DNA from: Mesorhizobium sp.
GTDB taxonomy: Bacteria > Pseudomonadota > Alphaproteobacteria > Rhizobiales > Rhizobiaceae
NCBI GenBank assembly: GCA_004020315.1
Contig: SAQG01000019.1
Span: 1-64,000 of the forward strand
Length of the DNA: 64,000 nucleotides
Direction of reading: 5' to 3'
The notes below the pieces were generated by a model. That model did no database searches, was not told where the DNA came from, and worked only from the letters and a program-made list of their open reading frames with translations. The position numbers were made by a program, and so were the translations under genes. Below, one piece after another: positions 26,663 through 34,491 of the stretch (position 1 is the stretch's first letter; each line of letters opens with the position of its first letter).

Positions 26663-28552
26663 GTGAAACCGCCGACTACCACCCGCCGTTCCTTTTTAAA
26701 GGCCGTTCCGCCTGCGGCCGTATTTTCTGGTGTCGCTCAGCGAACCGTAGCGGCTCGCGATGAAGCCGCTGGATACGCATCGGATGCCGTCAGCCAAGGC
26801 AATGTCCCTGTCTATGATACAGCGGTTGGCATGGCCGCACTCAATCTCCCCACTGGGCTGGCTGCTTTCGAAACGCGTGGCTACAACGCTGTTGATGATG
26901 GTGGCGGCTGGCTTTATGCAGTCAGAAGTTCGGAACCTGCACACTTCGGAAAGATTGCCCTTGGTGCGGGAAGATGGGGCGAACTCATAGTACCGCGCGG
27001 TGAGATCACTTGCGAAGCGCTAGGTTTGGTGGGAGATAATTCGACCGACAATGGGACTCGTTGGCCGGACGCCAACGCTTACTGTCAATCGAATGGGTTT
27101 CGTCTCATCGCAAGGAAGGGAACTTACAAGACGTCGGTTAAGGCGTTAATTGTCGGAGATACTTTTATCCGCGGTGCGGGCATGTATGCGTCGACGTTTA
27201 AGGCCATTGGAAATATTGACGCGGTTTTTCATGCCAACACGTCGAATAATATAGTAGTTCAATGGGAAGATTTTCAAATTGACGGTAGTGGTACCGCCGA
27301 TAACGGAGTGTTATTTGATGCCGGTGGCGGTTCGGCGGTCATTACGCAAGGCAGCTATTTCCGGAACATCCGAGGTCTTAATCCGGTAATAGCAAGCGTC
27401 AACTCGACGATGCCTATGTATGCTGGCGTGATGCAATCCGTGATTCTGCAAGGAGGAAAACGCGGAATTTATTGGCGGGCCAACGCCGGAATGAATGGCT
27501 CGACAATCAACAATATCCGTGTCTCAGGAACTACGGTTACAGCCATCCATCTTGAGAATATTGGAACTAGTCTGTCCGAGCTAACCATAGAATCCGCGAC
27601 GATTGAAGGGAATGATGGGGCCGGTCTGTATGTTAACAAGATACGAGTTAAGATGTTAGGTGCGAATCACTTCGAAAAAAACGGGCGCGTCAAACCAGCA
27701 GTGGCTCCTGTTTCGCTCGACATCGATCCCTTCACCACTCTCAAGGGATCGGCGACAGTTACCGTGGTGCATAAAAGTCACGGTCTCTCAACCGGTGACG
27801 AAATTAACATTAAAGGAGCTGCCCTCGTTGGAGATATAGCGGCGAATGGTAAGTCTATTATCAGGAGGATTGACGCTAACACCTATTCCATCGTGCGCGG
27901 GACGCAGCTTGCAGAATCAAGCACACAAGGCGGCGGCTCGGCGGTCGTCGCCGAGTACGGATTGCCAATTGATATCCTTGTTGACAGTTCTAGCGGCATA
28001 TTTACTGAGCTCGATATCGACAAGATTAGTAAATCTACCGATGGCTTGGGGCAGGTAGATGGTGTTTTTGCGCGATTGATGGCGCCAAATTGCAATATTA
28101 TTATTCGCGGTGGAAATCCATCGCGGAGCAACTTGATCGATGGGAACGGCCAATCAAACGGCTGCTCCATTGCGCTGCTGAATTGCTTTGCCGGAACAAT
28201 TAACACCGCGGCAATGGCGGTCCGCCGCGACGAGCCAGGCATTAAGAAGACGGGGCGGCTTGCGCTCGGAACTACAATGACTGCTACGGGCATTTCCGCG
28301 AACAGCAATGGGTGGGTCAGAGTCACTGCAACAAAGCGCTCGGCCGACGCAGTCACTGTGGGATTGTACATAATTGCGCTAGATCGTGCCGGTGATAATA
28401 TTCACTGGGGATGGGTTGGGCCGGCCCTCCCTTCATCCGGCTTCGAGGACTTTGTACGTTTTGGCGTTGTAGGTAGCCAGCTAATGGCCGCACGGACCGG
28501 CGGGACTGGAGACGGGTGGATGACGCTCGAGGGCGAGTGGAGCGAGTTTTAA
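26663..28552 (+). CDS. Tat-exported pectate-lyase-like beta-helix protein
   Basis: A 629-residue protein with a twin-arginine signal (T-R-R-S-F-L-K-A-V-P-P-A-A, residues 8-20), so export in folded form is predicted. The mature part has the N-terminal G-x-x-x-D-D-G/G-D-N-S-T-D-N-G-T-R-W-P-D-A pattern typical of right-handed beta-helix pectate-lyase-3/tailspike proteins, then many short Asn/Gly-rich turns (residues 150-330). A compact insert at about residues 360-430 (V-V-H-K-S-H-G-L-S-T-G-D-E-I-N-I-K-G-A...N-T-Y-S-I-V) resembles the FCCH-like module seen in phage tail proteins. GTG start at 26663. It is probably a polysaccharide-binding or -cleaving enzyme acting on this locus's product; catalytic residues could not be assigned. 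Confidence 0.7.
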   Translation: MKPPTTTRRSFLKAVPPAAVFSGVAQRTVAARDEAAGYASDAVSQGNVPVYDTAVGMAALNLPTGLAAFETRGYNAVDDGGGWLYAVRSSEPAHFGKIALGAGRWGELIVPRGEITCEALGLVGDNSTDNGTRWPDANAYCQSNGFRLIARKGTYKTSVKALIVGDTFIRGAGMYASTFKAIGNIDAVFHANTSNNIVVQWEDFQIDGSGTADNGVLFDAGGGSAVITQGSYFRNIRGLNPVIASVNSTMPMYAGVMQSVILQGGKRGIYWRANAGMNGSTINNIRVSGTTVTAIHLENIGTSLSELTIESATIEGNDGAGLYVNKIRVKMLGANHFEKNGRVKPAVAPVSLDIDPFTTLKGSATVTVVHKSHGLSTGDEINIKGAALVGDIAANGKSIIRRIDANTYSIVRGTQLAESSTQGGGSAVVAEYGLPIDILVDSSSGIFTELDIDKISKSTDGLGQVDGVFARLMAPNCNIIIRGGNPSRSNLIDGNGQSNGCSIALLNCFAGTINTAAMAVRRDEPGIKKTGRLALGTTMTATGISANSNGWVRVTATKRSADAVTVGLYIIALDRAGDNIHWGWVGPALPSSGFEDFVRFGVVGSQLMAARTGGTGDGWMTLEGEWSEF

Positions 28553-28736
28553 AACAACCTCGAAACCTGCCTTACGAAGCCAGTGTGCTACCCGCTCCGG
28601 TTCCGTGACAAGTGGTTCAACGCTCGTCATGATAGGCCCGCATGAGAGCCTATTTCCGTCAGAAGCAGGCTATCCGTCTCCGAGCAAATGGAAGAGACGT
28701 AGGGGTGCCTAGAGCAGTGCGTAAGCGGAGGGGATC

Positions 28737-29210
28737 TTGTCGTTCAAGAAGATAGGCTTGCTTTCGCTACTCGCATTGGCATTTGGCGTCAGCTTTCTCA
28801 GCATCATTTTGATACAAAAGAACAAGCCGAATGCGCCGGTGCCTAGGCCGAGCGCGTCATTTGATGCGTTTAGTGGCAAGCTTACGATTCCAGCAATCGA
28901 CGACCTCAGGGTTGGCAGCCGTAAGATTCTCCTGTGCGGTGTTGCGTTTGCGAAACCGCAATCCATACGTGCCATGGTGACCGAGGTCGCCCGCCGAGAC
29001 TACGAAGGGCTTGCCCTGAAATGCAAACCTGTGGGGACAGGGACGCCTTGCGACGGTAATGTCGCGTCAAAATTTGGTGGTGCCGTCGTTGTGCAGTGCT
29101 TTACGCCCGATGGCAGGGATTTCGCGGCGACGCTTGCCGAAAATGGCATACTGTGCGGGCTGCCTGCGCAGTCGGGCTCGATCTACAAATCCTGCTCGAC
29201 AGGCCGGTAG
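28737..29210 (+). CDS. Exported small protein, possibly degenerate SNase-like fold
   Basis: A 157-residue protein with an N-terminal signal anchor (residues 7-27, L-L-S-L-L-A-L-A-F-G-V-S-F-L-S-I-I-L-I). TTG at 28737 is preceded by GGAGGGG 3-4 bases upstream. The pattern K-L-T-I-P-A-I-D-D-L-R-V-G-S-R-K-I-L-L-C-G-V-A-F, a helix, and L-A-E-N-G-I-L-C resembles the order of elements in staphylococcal-nuclease-like domains (strand, L-x-G-I-D-A-P-E, A-x-x-L...L-v-x-x-G-l-a), but the catalytic D-A-P-E is replaced, so nuclease activity is unlikely. Five cysteines in the mature part could form disulfides. Function unknown. Confidence 0.55.
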   Translation: MSFKKIGLLSLLALAFGVSFLSIILIQKNKPNAPVPRPSASFDAFSGKLTIPAIDDLRVGSRKILLCGVAFAKPQSIRAMVTEVARRDYEGLALKCKPVGTGTPCDGNVASKFGGAVVVQCFTPDGRDFAATLAENGILCGLPAQSGSIYKSCSTGR

Positions 29211-29595
29211 CTCGATCTTCTGGGCGCGAAGAGTTGGGCGATGCGATACCTCTGGCGACGCTTGCCCGCACAAGGCATAGGTGCGATGGCGGCCTCAAAG
29301 ACGCGAAATTTGCCCGAACACCACATTCGTCCTCCAAACGACTAGCGCCCGAGGTTATTTGGGCGAAGAGGACCCCCGAACGCGTTTAGACAAGCCCCCA
29401 GTTTCTATCGGTAGCGACGATGGAGCATTCAAGTCAGCTAAATAAGTGTGTCCAATGCAACACAGCGGAAACCAAAAAGTTATCTCGCAAGTGCGAAACA
29501 GGTTGGAATCAATGCAAAAAGCTGTTACGCGCTTATTCATTACCTTAGTGCTTGGGCGGGGCCGAGGTACGGCGGGACAAAAAGGATCGAAACGA
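29211..29595. other. Intergenic region upstream of the FecR-like gene
   Basis: About 385 bases with no convincing gene. A 42-codon Cys-rich frame (29420-29548) lacks a good ribosome-binding site and is not called. The region may hold the promoter of the exported protein that follows. Confidence 0.4.
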
Positions 29596-30087
29596 ATGAA
29601 TCTTACTGTAAAATTTGCGTTGGCCGGATTTGTCGCCTCGATCGGGTTCGGTCCGGTTTCGTCTTTTGCTCAGGACACGTCGTGCACCTGTACGACGACT
29701 TATCAGGGGGCGGCCAAATCGATTGGTTCGATCGGGCGCGCCAATGGCGATGTGATGGTTTCGCAAGCCGCCGGCTATGGCCCTGCCAAGCCGGGAAATG
29801 CTCTGGATTTTGGTAGCCGCGTAGTAGTCGGTGCTAAAGGATCGGCTTCCGTCAATGTCGGTGGCTGCAACCTGGAAGTGCCAGCGAACTCGAGCCTCGA
29901 CATTTCCCGTGTCGAGAACAATATCTGCCTGAGAGTGTTGGGCTCTGAGCATACGGCTCAGATTGAATCGGACACAAACCGCCGGTCCAACACTCCGCTC
30001 TTTATATTTGCGGGCATGGCTGGTGCGGCTGCTATCCTTGCTGCGACGCAGGATGATGACGACGGCGACGGTGGCGTCAGCCCTTAA
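29596..30087 (+). CDS. Exported FecR-like protein with C-terminal membrane segment
   Basis: A 163-residue protein. ATG at 29596 with AAAGGA upstream gives a clean signal peptide (residues 1-25, cleavage after S-F-A-Q or nearby); the open frame extends 50 codons further upstream but without a signal. The mature part has I-G-R-A-N-G-D-V-M-V-S...G-N-A-L-D-F-G-S-R-V-V-V-G-A-K-G-S-A-S-V-N-V, the strand pattern of a FecR-type domain, with four cysteines. It ends in a hydrophobic helix (residues 133-150) and an acidic D-D-D-D-G-D-G-G tail. Comparable proteins sit near EPS export genes in other rhizobia; the role is unknown, possibly sensing or wall anchoring. A strong terminator follows 17 bases after the stop. 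Confidence 0.7.
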   Translation: MNLTVKFALAGFVASIGFGPVSSFAQDTSCTCTTTYQGAAKSIGSIGRANGDVMVSQAAGYGPAKPGNALDFGSRVVVGAKGSASVNVGGCNLEVPANSSLDISRVENNICLRVLGSEHTAQIESDTNRRSNTPLFIFAGMAGAAAILAATQDDDDGDGGVSP

Positions 30088-30104
30088 GGCGCAGTAGGCA
30101 GTGT

Positions 30105-30136
30105 AGCAGAGGCATGTGACTGCCTCTGCTAATTTT
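30105..30136 (+). terminator. Rho-independent terminator after the FecR-like gene
   Basis: AGCAGAGGCA (30105-30114) and TGCCTCTGCT (30121-30130) form a perfect 10-base stem with a 6-base loop, followed by AATTTTG. It separates the FecR-like gene from the phosphatase/export genes, which therefore need their own promoter or read-through by an antiterminator. Confidence 0.75.
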
Positions 30137-30190
30137 GCTGCCGGTGCCTCTTTGCCTTAGCCTTGTGCGCCGGCTGGAGTCGGGACATTG

Positions 30191-30349
30191 ATGGATTTCG
30201 TCAACCATACCGCTCTATTGCTTGAGCTGCAATTGAATGCGCTTCGTCTCGGGCGAATTCGGCTCGCCCGGCGGGGTGGCAATGTGACAGGCGGCGCGGC
30301 AACGCCGGTCATTAGCTTGCAAAATGACGACAACGCTGCCAGCGAATAG
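30191..30349 (+). CDS. Possible small protein of 52 residues
   Basis: An ATG at 30191 opens a frame (MDFVNHTALLLELQLNALRL...) with an N-terminal amphipathic stretch, an Arg-rich centre and a polar end (Q-N-D-D-N-A-A-S-E). CGGGA lies 5-6 bases upstream. It sits alone between the terminator and the phosphatase gene. There is no family recognition and it is short enough to be chance. Confidence 0.3.
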   Translation: MDFVNHTALLLELQLNALRLGRIRLARRGGNVTGGAATPVISLQNDDNAASE

Positions 30350-30475
30350 CTTGAATCTGACATCTCCCGCAATGCGTAACCTTGCTAGATGCGTCATTCG
30401 CGATCCCGCGGGTGACGCATTTGTGCTTATGGGAGGCGAAGTTGCCACGCTGCGACGGTGCAGCCGGAAGCGCCA

Positions 30476-31285
30476 ATGATCGACCTGCATTCCCATATCT
30501 TGCCTGGCCTCGACGATGGATCACCCAATCTGGCTGAATCGCTTGAAATGGCGCGGTTAGCAGTGGCCGATGGCACGACCCATATGGCGTGTACGCCGCA
30601 TATCTTGCCAGGCGTGTACGAAAACGGATCGGCAAATATTGCTCGAGCAGTTCAAGAGTTGGATCAGGCGCTACGCCACGCGGCCATATCGCTTTCTCTT
30701 TACGTTGGCGCTGATGTGCACGTAGCGCCGGATCTTCCCGACCAATTGACGCGCGGCAGCGTGCCGACCTTGAACAGATCACGCTATTTTCTGTTCGAGC
30801 CGCCGTATCACGTTTTGCCGCCAAGACTAGAAGATCTTGCTCTGCGCCTCATAAGGGCCGGGTTTATTCCGATTCTTACCCATCCCGAGCGGCTGACTTG
30901 GATCAAGGGAAATTACGACGTTGTCGAGAGATTGAATGCAGTGGGCTGCCTTATTCAGCTTACGGCAGACTCGATTATTGGTGCTTTTGGACGCACGGCG
31001 CTTTACTATTCGGAAAAGCTGATTGACGAAGGCAGGGTAGATATTATCGCGTCGGACACCCACAGCGCCACCCGCCGGCGTCCTGGGCTGTCGCAGGCAG
31101 TCGCCGCTGCCGCGAAGCGATGTGGTGATGATGAGGCCCGCAATATGGTGTTGAAGCGTCCAGGTGAAATATTGGCGAACCGGCCTCTCGAGCCTGTCGG
31201 AAAGGCGCGTGCGAAAAAACCAAGCCCCAGCAATGTTGGTCGCTTTGCGGGATTGGGTCGCTTTCTGAAGGGCGGGACAGCGTGA
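30476..31285 (+). CDS. CpsB/YwqE-type PHP-domain tyrosine phosphatase
   Basis: A 269-residue manganese-dependent phosphatase of the PHP superfamily, expected to dephosphorylate the BY-kinase encoded two genes downstream. Metal-site motifs are M-I-D-L-H-S-H-I-L-P-G-L-D-D-G (residues 1-15), C-T-P-H-I-L-P-G (about 40), G-A-D-V-H (about 82), F-I-P-I-L-T-H-P-E-R (about 138) and S-D-T-H (about 195), all in family order. ATG at 30476 was preferred to GTG at 30458 because it places the metal site at the N-terminus as usual and has GGAAG upstream. The stop overlaps the start of the Wza-like gene (TGATG), so translation is coupled. Confidence 0.9.
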   Translation: MIDLHSHILPGLDDGSPNLAESLEMARLAVADGTTHMACTPHILPGVYENGSANIARAVQELDQALRHAAISLSLYVGADVHVAPDLPDQLTRGSVPTLNRSRYFLFEPPYHVLPPRLEDLALRLIRAGFIPILTHPERLTWIKGNYDVVERLNAVGCLIQLTADSIIGAFGRTALYYSEKLIDEGRVDIIASDTHSATRRRPGLSQAVAAAAKRCGDDEARNMVLKRPGEILANRPLEPVGKARAKKPSPSNVGRFAGLGRFLKGGTA

Positions 31286-32067
31286 TGGGTGTTTATCGTC
31301 TGGCAAAAAATCATACTAGTATAGCGTTTGTCTTGCTGGCTTCACTTGCACTGTCTGCCTGCACGAGCACCTCGTCAACGTCAGCGACTTCGCCAGCCTC
31401 GGTCGATGCGCTACAGCTGACTTCATCGTCGGCGCCGCTTTCTGGCGGCGGTGCTTTGCAGGTCGTAAAAGACCTGCCTGCGCCGCAAAACACCCAGAAC
31501 GGGAACGAGCAGCCTTTGTCTCCAAATGATGTGCTCGAGGTGAATGTGTTCCAGGTCGACAATCTGAACAGAACCGTTCAGGTCGACGCTGGTGGGCAAA
31601 TTTCGCTTCCATTGATCGGAACCATCAGCGCGGCGGGAAAGACTGTACGTCAGCTGGAGCAGGAAATCGAAACGGCCTACGGCGCCAACTATCTGCAGTC
31701 GCCCGATGTGTCGGTTTTCGTCAAAGAATCGATCGGACAGCGCATTACCGTCGATGGCGAAGTTGCCAGGGCCGGTATCTTTCCCGTGTCAAGCAATTCT
31801 TCTCTCATCGATGCGATAGCCCTCGCCGGAGGGTTTAATGCCGTTGGAGATGCAAAAAAGGTTTTTGTCTATCGCAATATCGGCCCAAACACCTTGGTCG
31901 CAAATTACAATGTGGAGGAAATCCGTGCTGGCAAGAGCCGCAATCCACGCATCTATGGTGGTGACAAGATTGTCGTCTTCGCCTCGAAATCCAAAATTGC
32001 GCTGAACAATCTCAAGGACGCCCTCGGCGTCGCCTCTAGTGCAGCCCGCATTGCTGTAATCCCGTGA
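31285..32067 (+). CDS. Wza-like polysaccharide export lipoprotein (OPX)
   Basis: A 260-residue outer-membrane polysaccharide export protein. It has a lipoprotein signal with lipobox L-S-A-C (Cys at about residue 25), a Ser/Thr-rich linker, then the poly-export domain (L-S-P-N-D-V-L-E-V-N-V-F-Q-V-D-N-L...V-D-A-G-G-Q-I-S-L-P-L-I-G, about 78-115) and a SLBB domain (I-T-V-D-G-E-V-A-R-A-G-I-F-P-V, about 155-190). The C-terminal segment is shorter than in E. coli Wza (about 380 residues), so it may rely on another protein to span the outer membrane. GTG at 31282 is an alternative start three bases earlier. It works with the kinase downstream. Confidence 0.92.
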   Translation: MGVYRLAKNHTSIAFVLLASLALSACTSTSSTSATSPASVDALQLTSSSAPLSGGGALQVVKDLPAPQNTQNGNEQPLSPNDVLEVNVFQVDNLNRTVQVDAGGQISLPLIGTISAAGKTVRQLEQEIETAYGANYLQSPDVSVFVKESIGQRITVDGEVARAGIFPVSSNSSLIDAIALAGGFNAVGDAKKVFVYRNIGPNTLVANYNVEEIRAGKSRNPRIYGGDKIVVFASKSKIALNNLKDALGVASSAARIAVIP

Positions 32068-32112
32068 TTGTAAATCGCAGCCAGTCAGACAAACGTAGGA
32101 TTACCTCGCGCC

Positions 32113-34491
32113 ATGCTCGATCGTAGCAGACAGCATCAAATTGGGGGGCCAGGACATGGCCAAGCCTTGTCCGCCGACCTATATTATGACGGTGCGCAAA
32201 ACTATAGCTCGTACGGCCGCGATTACTCCGAGCAGGACGAGGGTTTCAATCCCCTCAAGCTGTTTTTTTACGTTGTCCAGTATCGCTGGCTAATCGTCAT
32301 GATGGCGGCTGCCGGGCTTGTCGCTGGCGTCGTCGTTACCATGATGCAGACGCCAAAATATCAGGCAACATCGCAATTAGAAGTGCTGGTTCCTTCGGCC
32401 AAGGTTTTCCAGGACATTGAAGTGGTTTCTGAAAACGGCGACCTACGGGCCTTTCAAACCGCCCGGGAAAAGCTGAAAAGTCGCGCATTGGCCCAGCGCG
32501 TGGTTTTCCAACTGGGTCTCAGCGAAAAGCCCGATTTCCTGTTTCCGACGCCGAGCTTTTCGCCTAGCAATATTTTCTATCGTGCGTTCGGAATTTCCAA
32601 ATCGCCCTCCATTGAAGAGAAAACCCCGGAGGAGCGCGAGAAGATTGCGATCAGTCGCGTTCTAAATGACCTCACTGTAAGTTTGGTCACCAACACGAGC
32701 CTCTTGTCGATCACGTTTGCCGATCAGAATCCGAAGTATGCAAGTGATATAGCGAACCAGGTCGCGCAAAGTTTTATCGATCAACGCCTCGATCAGACCA
32801 GCGAGACGTCGGACCTGGCACGGCAATTTATCCAAGAACAGGTATTGCAGGTAAAGCAAAAGCTTCAGAAATCCGAAGAGGAACTGGTCGCTTATGCAAA
32901 GGATGCGGGCATCACGATCACCGGCGACGACAAGTCGCTGATTGGGTCCAACATCGAGGCCTTGAACACGGCGCTCGCGACCGCGATCCAAGATCGTCTC
33001 GATGCCGGACGGGTCGTGGATCAAATCGACAAAGGTCGCGGGTCGAGCCTTGGTCCCGTCCTGGAAAGCGAGGGTCTGCAGAAGCTCAGCGAGAAATTGG
33101 CGGATTTGACCAGCCAGTATCAGCAGAAGCTAGGCATATTGAAGCCAGGTTTTCCAGAAATGCAGCAGCTTCAGTCGCAGATCAAGGAGTTGCAACGGCT
33201 TTATAACAACGGCGTTTTGACCATAACCGATTCGCTGCGGCAGAAATACCAGGAGGCCCAGAATAAGGAGGCTGACCTTAGGTCCAAACTCGCCGAGATG
33301 GAAAAGCAACAAGTTATCTTCAACGACAAAAACATCAAATATACGATCCTGAAGCGCGAGGTTGATTCGAATAGATCGCAATACGATAATCTTATCGCCA
33401 AGCTGAACGAAGTTGGAGTCAGCTCCGAGCTCAAGTCTCAAAACGCCGCGATCGTTGATTTCGCGACGCAGCCTAGTAGCCCTTATTCTCCGCGCCTGAG
33501 CATCAATCTAGCGATCGCGCTTGGCCTCTTCATGGCTCTGAGCGCGTCAATTATCTATATCATTGAGTTGTTGAACAACACCTTCACCAATCCTGAGCAG
33601 ATCGAAAAGGAATTGGGATTGGCTATGCTAGGCATCTTGCCGCATGTCGATGACCGGGAACTCATTGCCAGCATCGCCGATCCGAAATCAGGACTGTCCG
33701 AAGCCTACCGTTCGCTTCGAACGTCATTGCAGTTCTCCGGTGCTGAGGGCGCACCGCGATCGTTGCTGGTCACGAGTTCGGAACCGTCAGAAGGCAAGTC
33801 GACCACCTCGTTCAAACTCGGGCAGGATTTTGCCGCACTCGGTGCAAGAGTTCTCATTGTCGATGGCGATCTTCGAAAGCCGAATCTTCATCGGCTGTTT
33901 GGTCTCGACAACACAATCGGACTGAGCAATCTGCTGACAAACACCGTCCGCAAGGAGGATCTGGCAGGCATTTTTAGACCGACGAAGTACCCAAATGTAA
34001 CCGTTCTGACCTCTGGAACGATCCCGCCGAACCCTGCGGACCTGCTCTCGTCGCCGAAGATGGCACTGATCGTTACCAATCTCGGCAAGCGCTTTGATCT
34101 TGTTATAATCGATGCCCCGCCCGTCGTCGGCCTTTCGGATGCCCCCATCCTCAGCCGGCTTGCCGAGGGCACATTGATGGTCATCTCTACTAATCAGGTG
34201 ACACGCAAGTCGGCGAAGACGGCGTTGAAGCGCCTGCGAGCTGCCGGGGCGAACGTGGTCGGAGCCGCGATGTCGAAGTTTGCAGTGAATAAGTTCGACT
34301 ACAATTACGCCTACAAATATATGAATTACCAGTATTACGACTACGGCACGAGCACCCCGAAACTTGAGGGCAAAGTCGATGATGGAGCAGACCAGCCCGC
34401 TTATGCGAAATCTCCGGCGTTCAAGCGTTTGGTTCGTCGCATCCGTTCTAGTGTTGGCGGCTTCGTCGATCGGGCTAAGTCGGTTTCTTGA
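32113..34491 (+). CDS. Wzc-like polysaccharide copolymerase / BY-tyrosine kinase
   Basis: A 792-residue inner-membrane protein controlling chain length and export. It has an N-terminal Wzz domain with a first membrane helix at about residues 60-80 and long coiled coils (about 230-450, many Q/E/K heptads). A second helix lies at about 460-480, and a cytoplasmic BY-kinase follows: Walker A S-E-P-S-E-G-K-S-T-T (about 560), Walker A' V-L-I-V-D-G-D-L-R-K-P (about 585) and Walker B V-I-I-D-A-P-P (about 660). A Tyr cluster with eight Tyr in eighteen residues (F-D-Y-N-Y-A-Y-K-Y..., about 727-744) is the autophosphorylation tail, but it is followed by a further 50 basic residues. The 3' end overlaps the next gene by 113 bases. 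Confidence 0.93.
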   Translation: MLDRSRQHQIGGPGHGQALSADLYYDGAQNYSSYGRDYSEQDEGFNPLKLFFYVVQYRWLIVMMAAAGLVAGVVVTMMQTPKYQATSQLEVLVPSAKVFQDIEVVSENGDLRAFQTAREKLKSRALAQRVVFQLGLSEKPDFLFPTPSFSPSNIFYRAFGISKSPSIEEKTPEEREKIAISRVLNDLTVSLVTNTSLLSITFADQNPKYASDIANQVAQSFIDQRLDQTSETSDLARQFIQEQVLQVKQKLQKSEEELVAYAKDAGITITGDDKSLIGSNIEALNTALATAIQDRLDAGRVVDQIDKGRGSSLGPVLESEGLQKLSEKLADLTSQYQQKLGILKPGFPEMQQLQSQIKELQRLYNNGVLTITDSLRQKYQEAQNKEADLRSKLAEMEKQQVIFNDKNIKYTILKREVDSNRSQYDNLIAKLNEVGVSSELKSQNAAIVDFATQPSSPYSPRLSINLAIALGLFMALSASIIYIIELLNNTFTNPEQIEKELGLAMLGILPHVDDRELIASIADPKSGLSEAYRSLRTSLQFSGAEGAPRSLLVTSSEPSEGKSTTSFKLGQDFAALGARVLIVDGDLRKPNLHRLFGLDNTIGLSNLLTNTVRKEDLAGIFRPTKYPNVTVLTSGTIPPNPADLLSSPKMALIVTNLGKRFDLVIIDAPPVVGLSDAPILSRLAEGTLMVISTNQVTRKSAKTALKRLRAAGANVVGAAMSKFAVNKFDYNYAYKYMNYQYYDYGTSTPKLEGKVDDGADQPAYAKSPAFKRLVRRIRSSVGGFVDRAKSVS

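Noticed and set aside
29420..29548. 42-codon Cys-rich frame (C-V-Q-C ... C ... C)
   Set aside because: Short, no good ribosome-binding site, and the cysteines may be chance; it also overlaps the upstream extension of the FecR-like frame.
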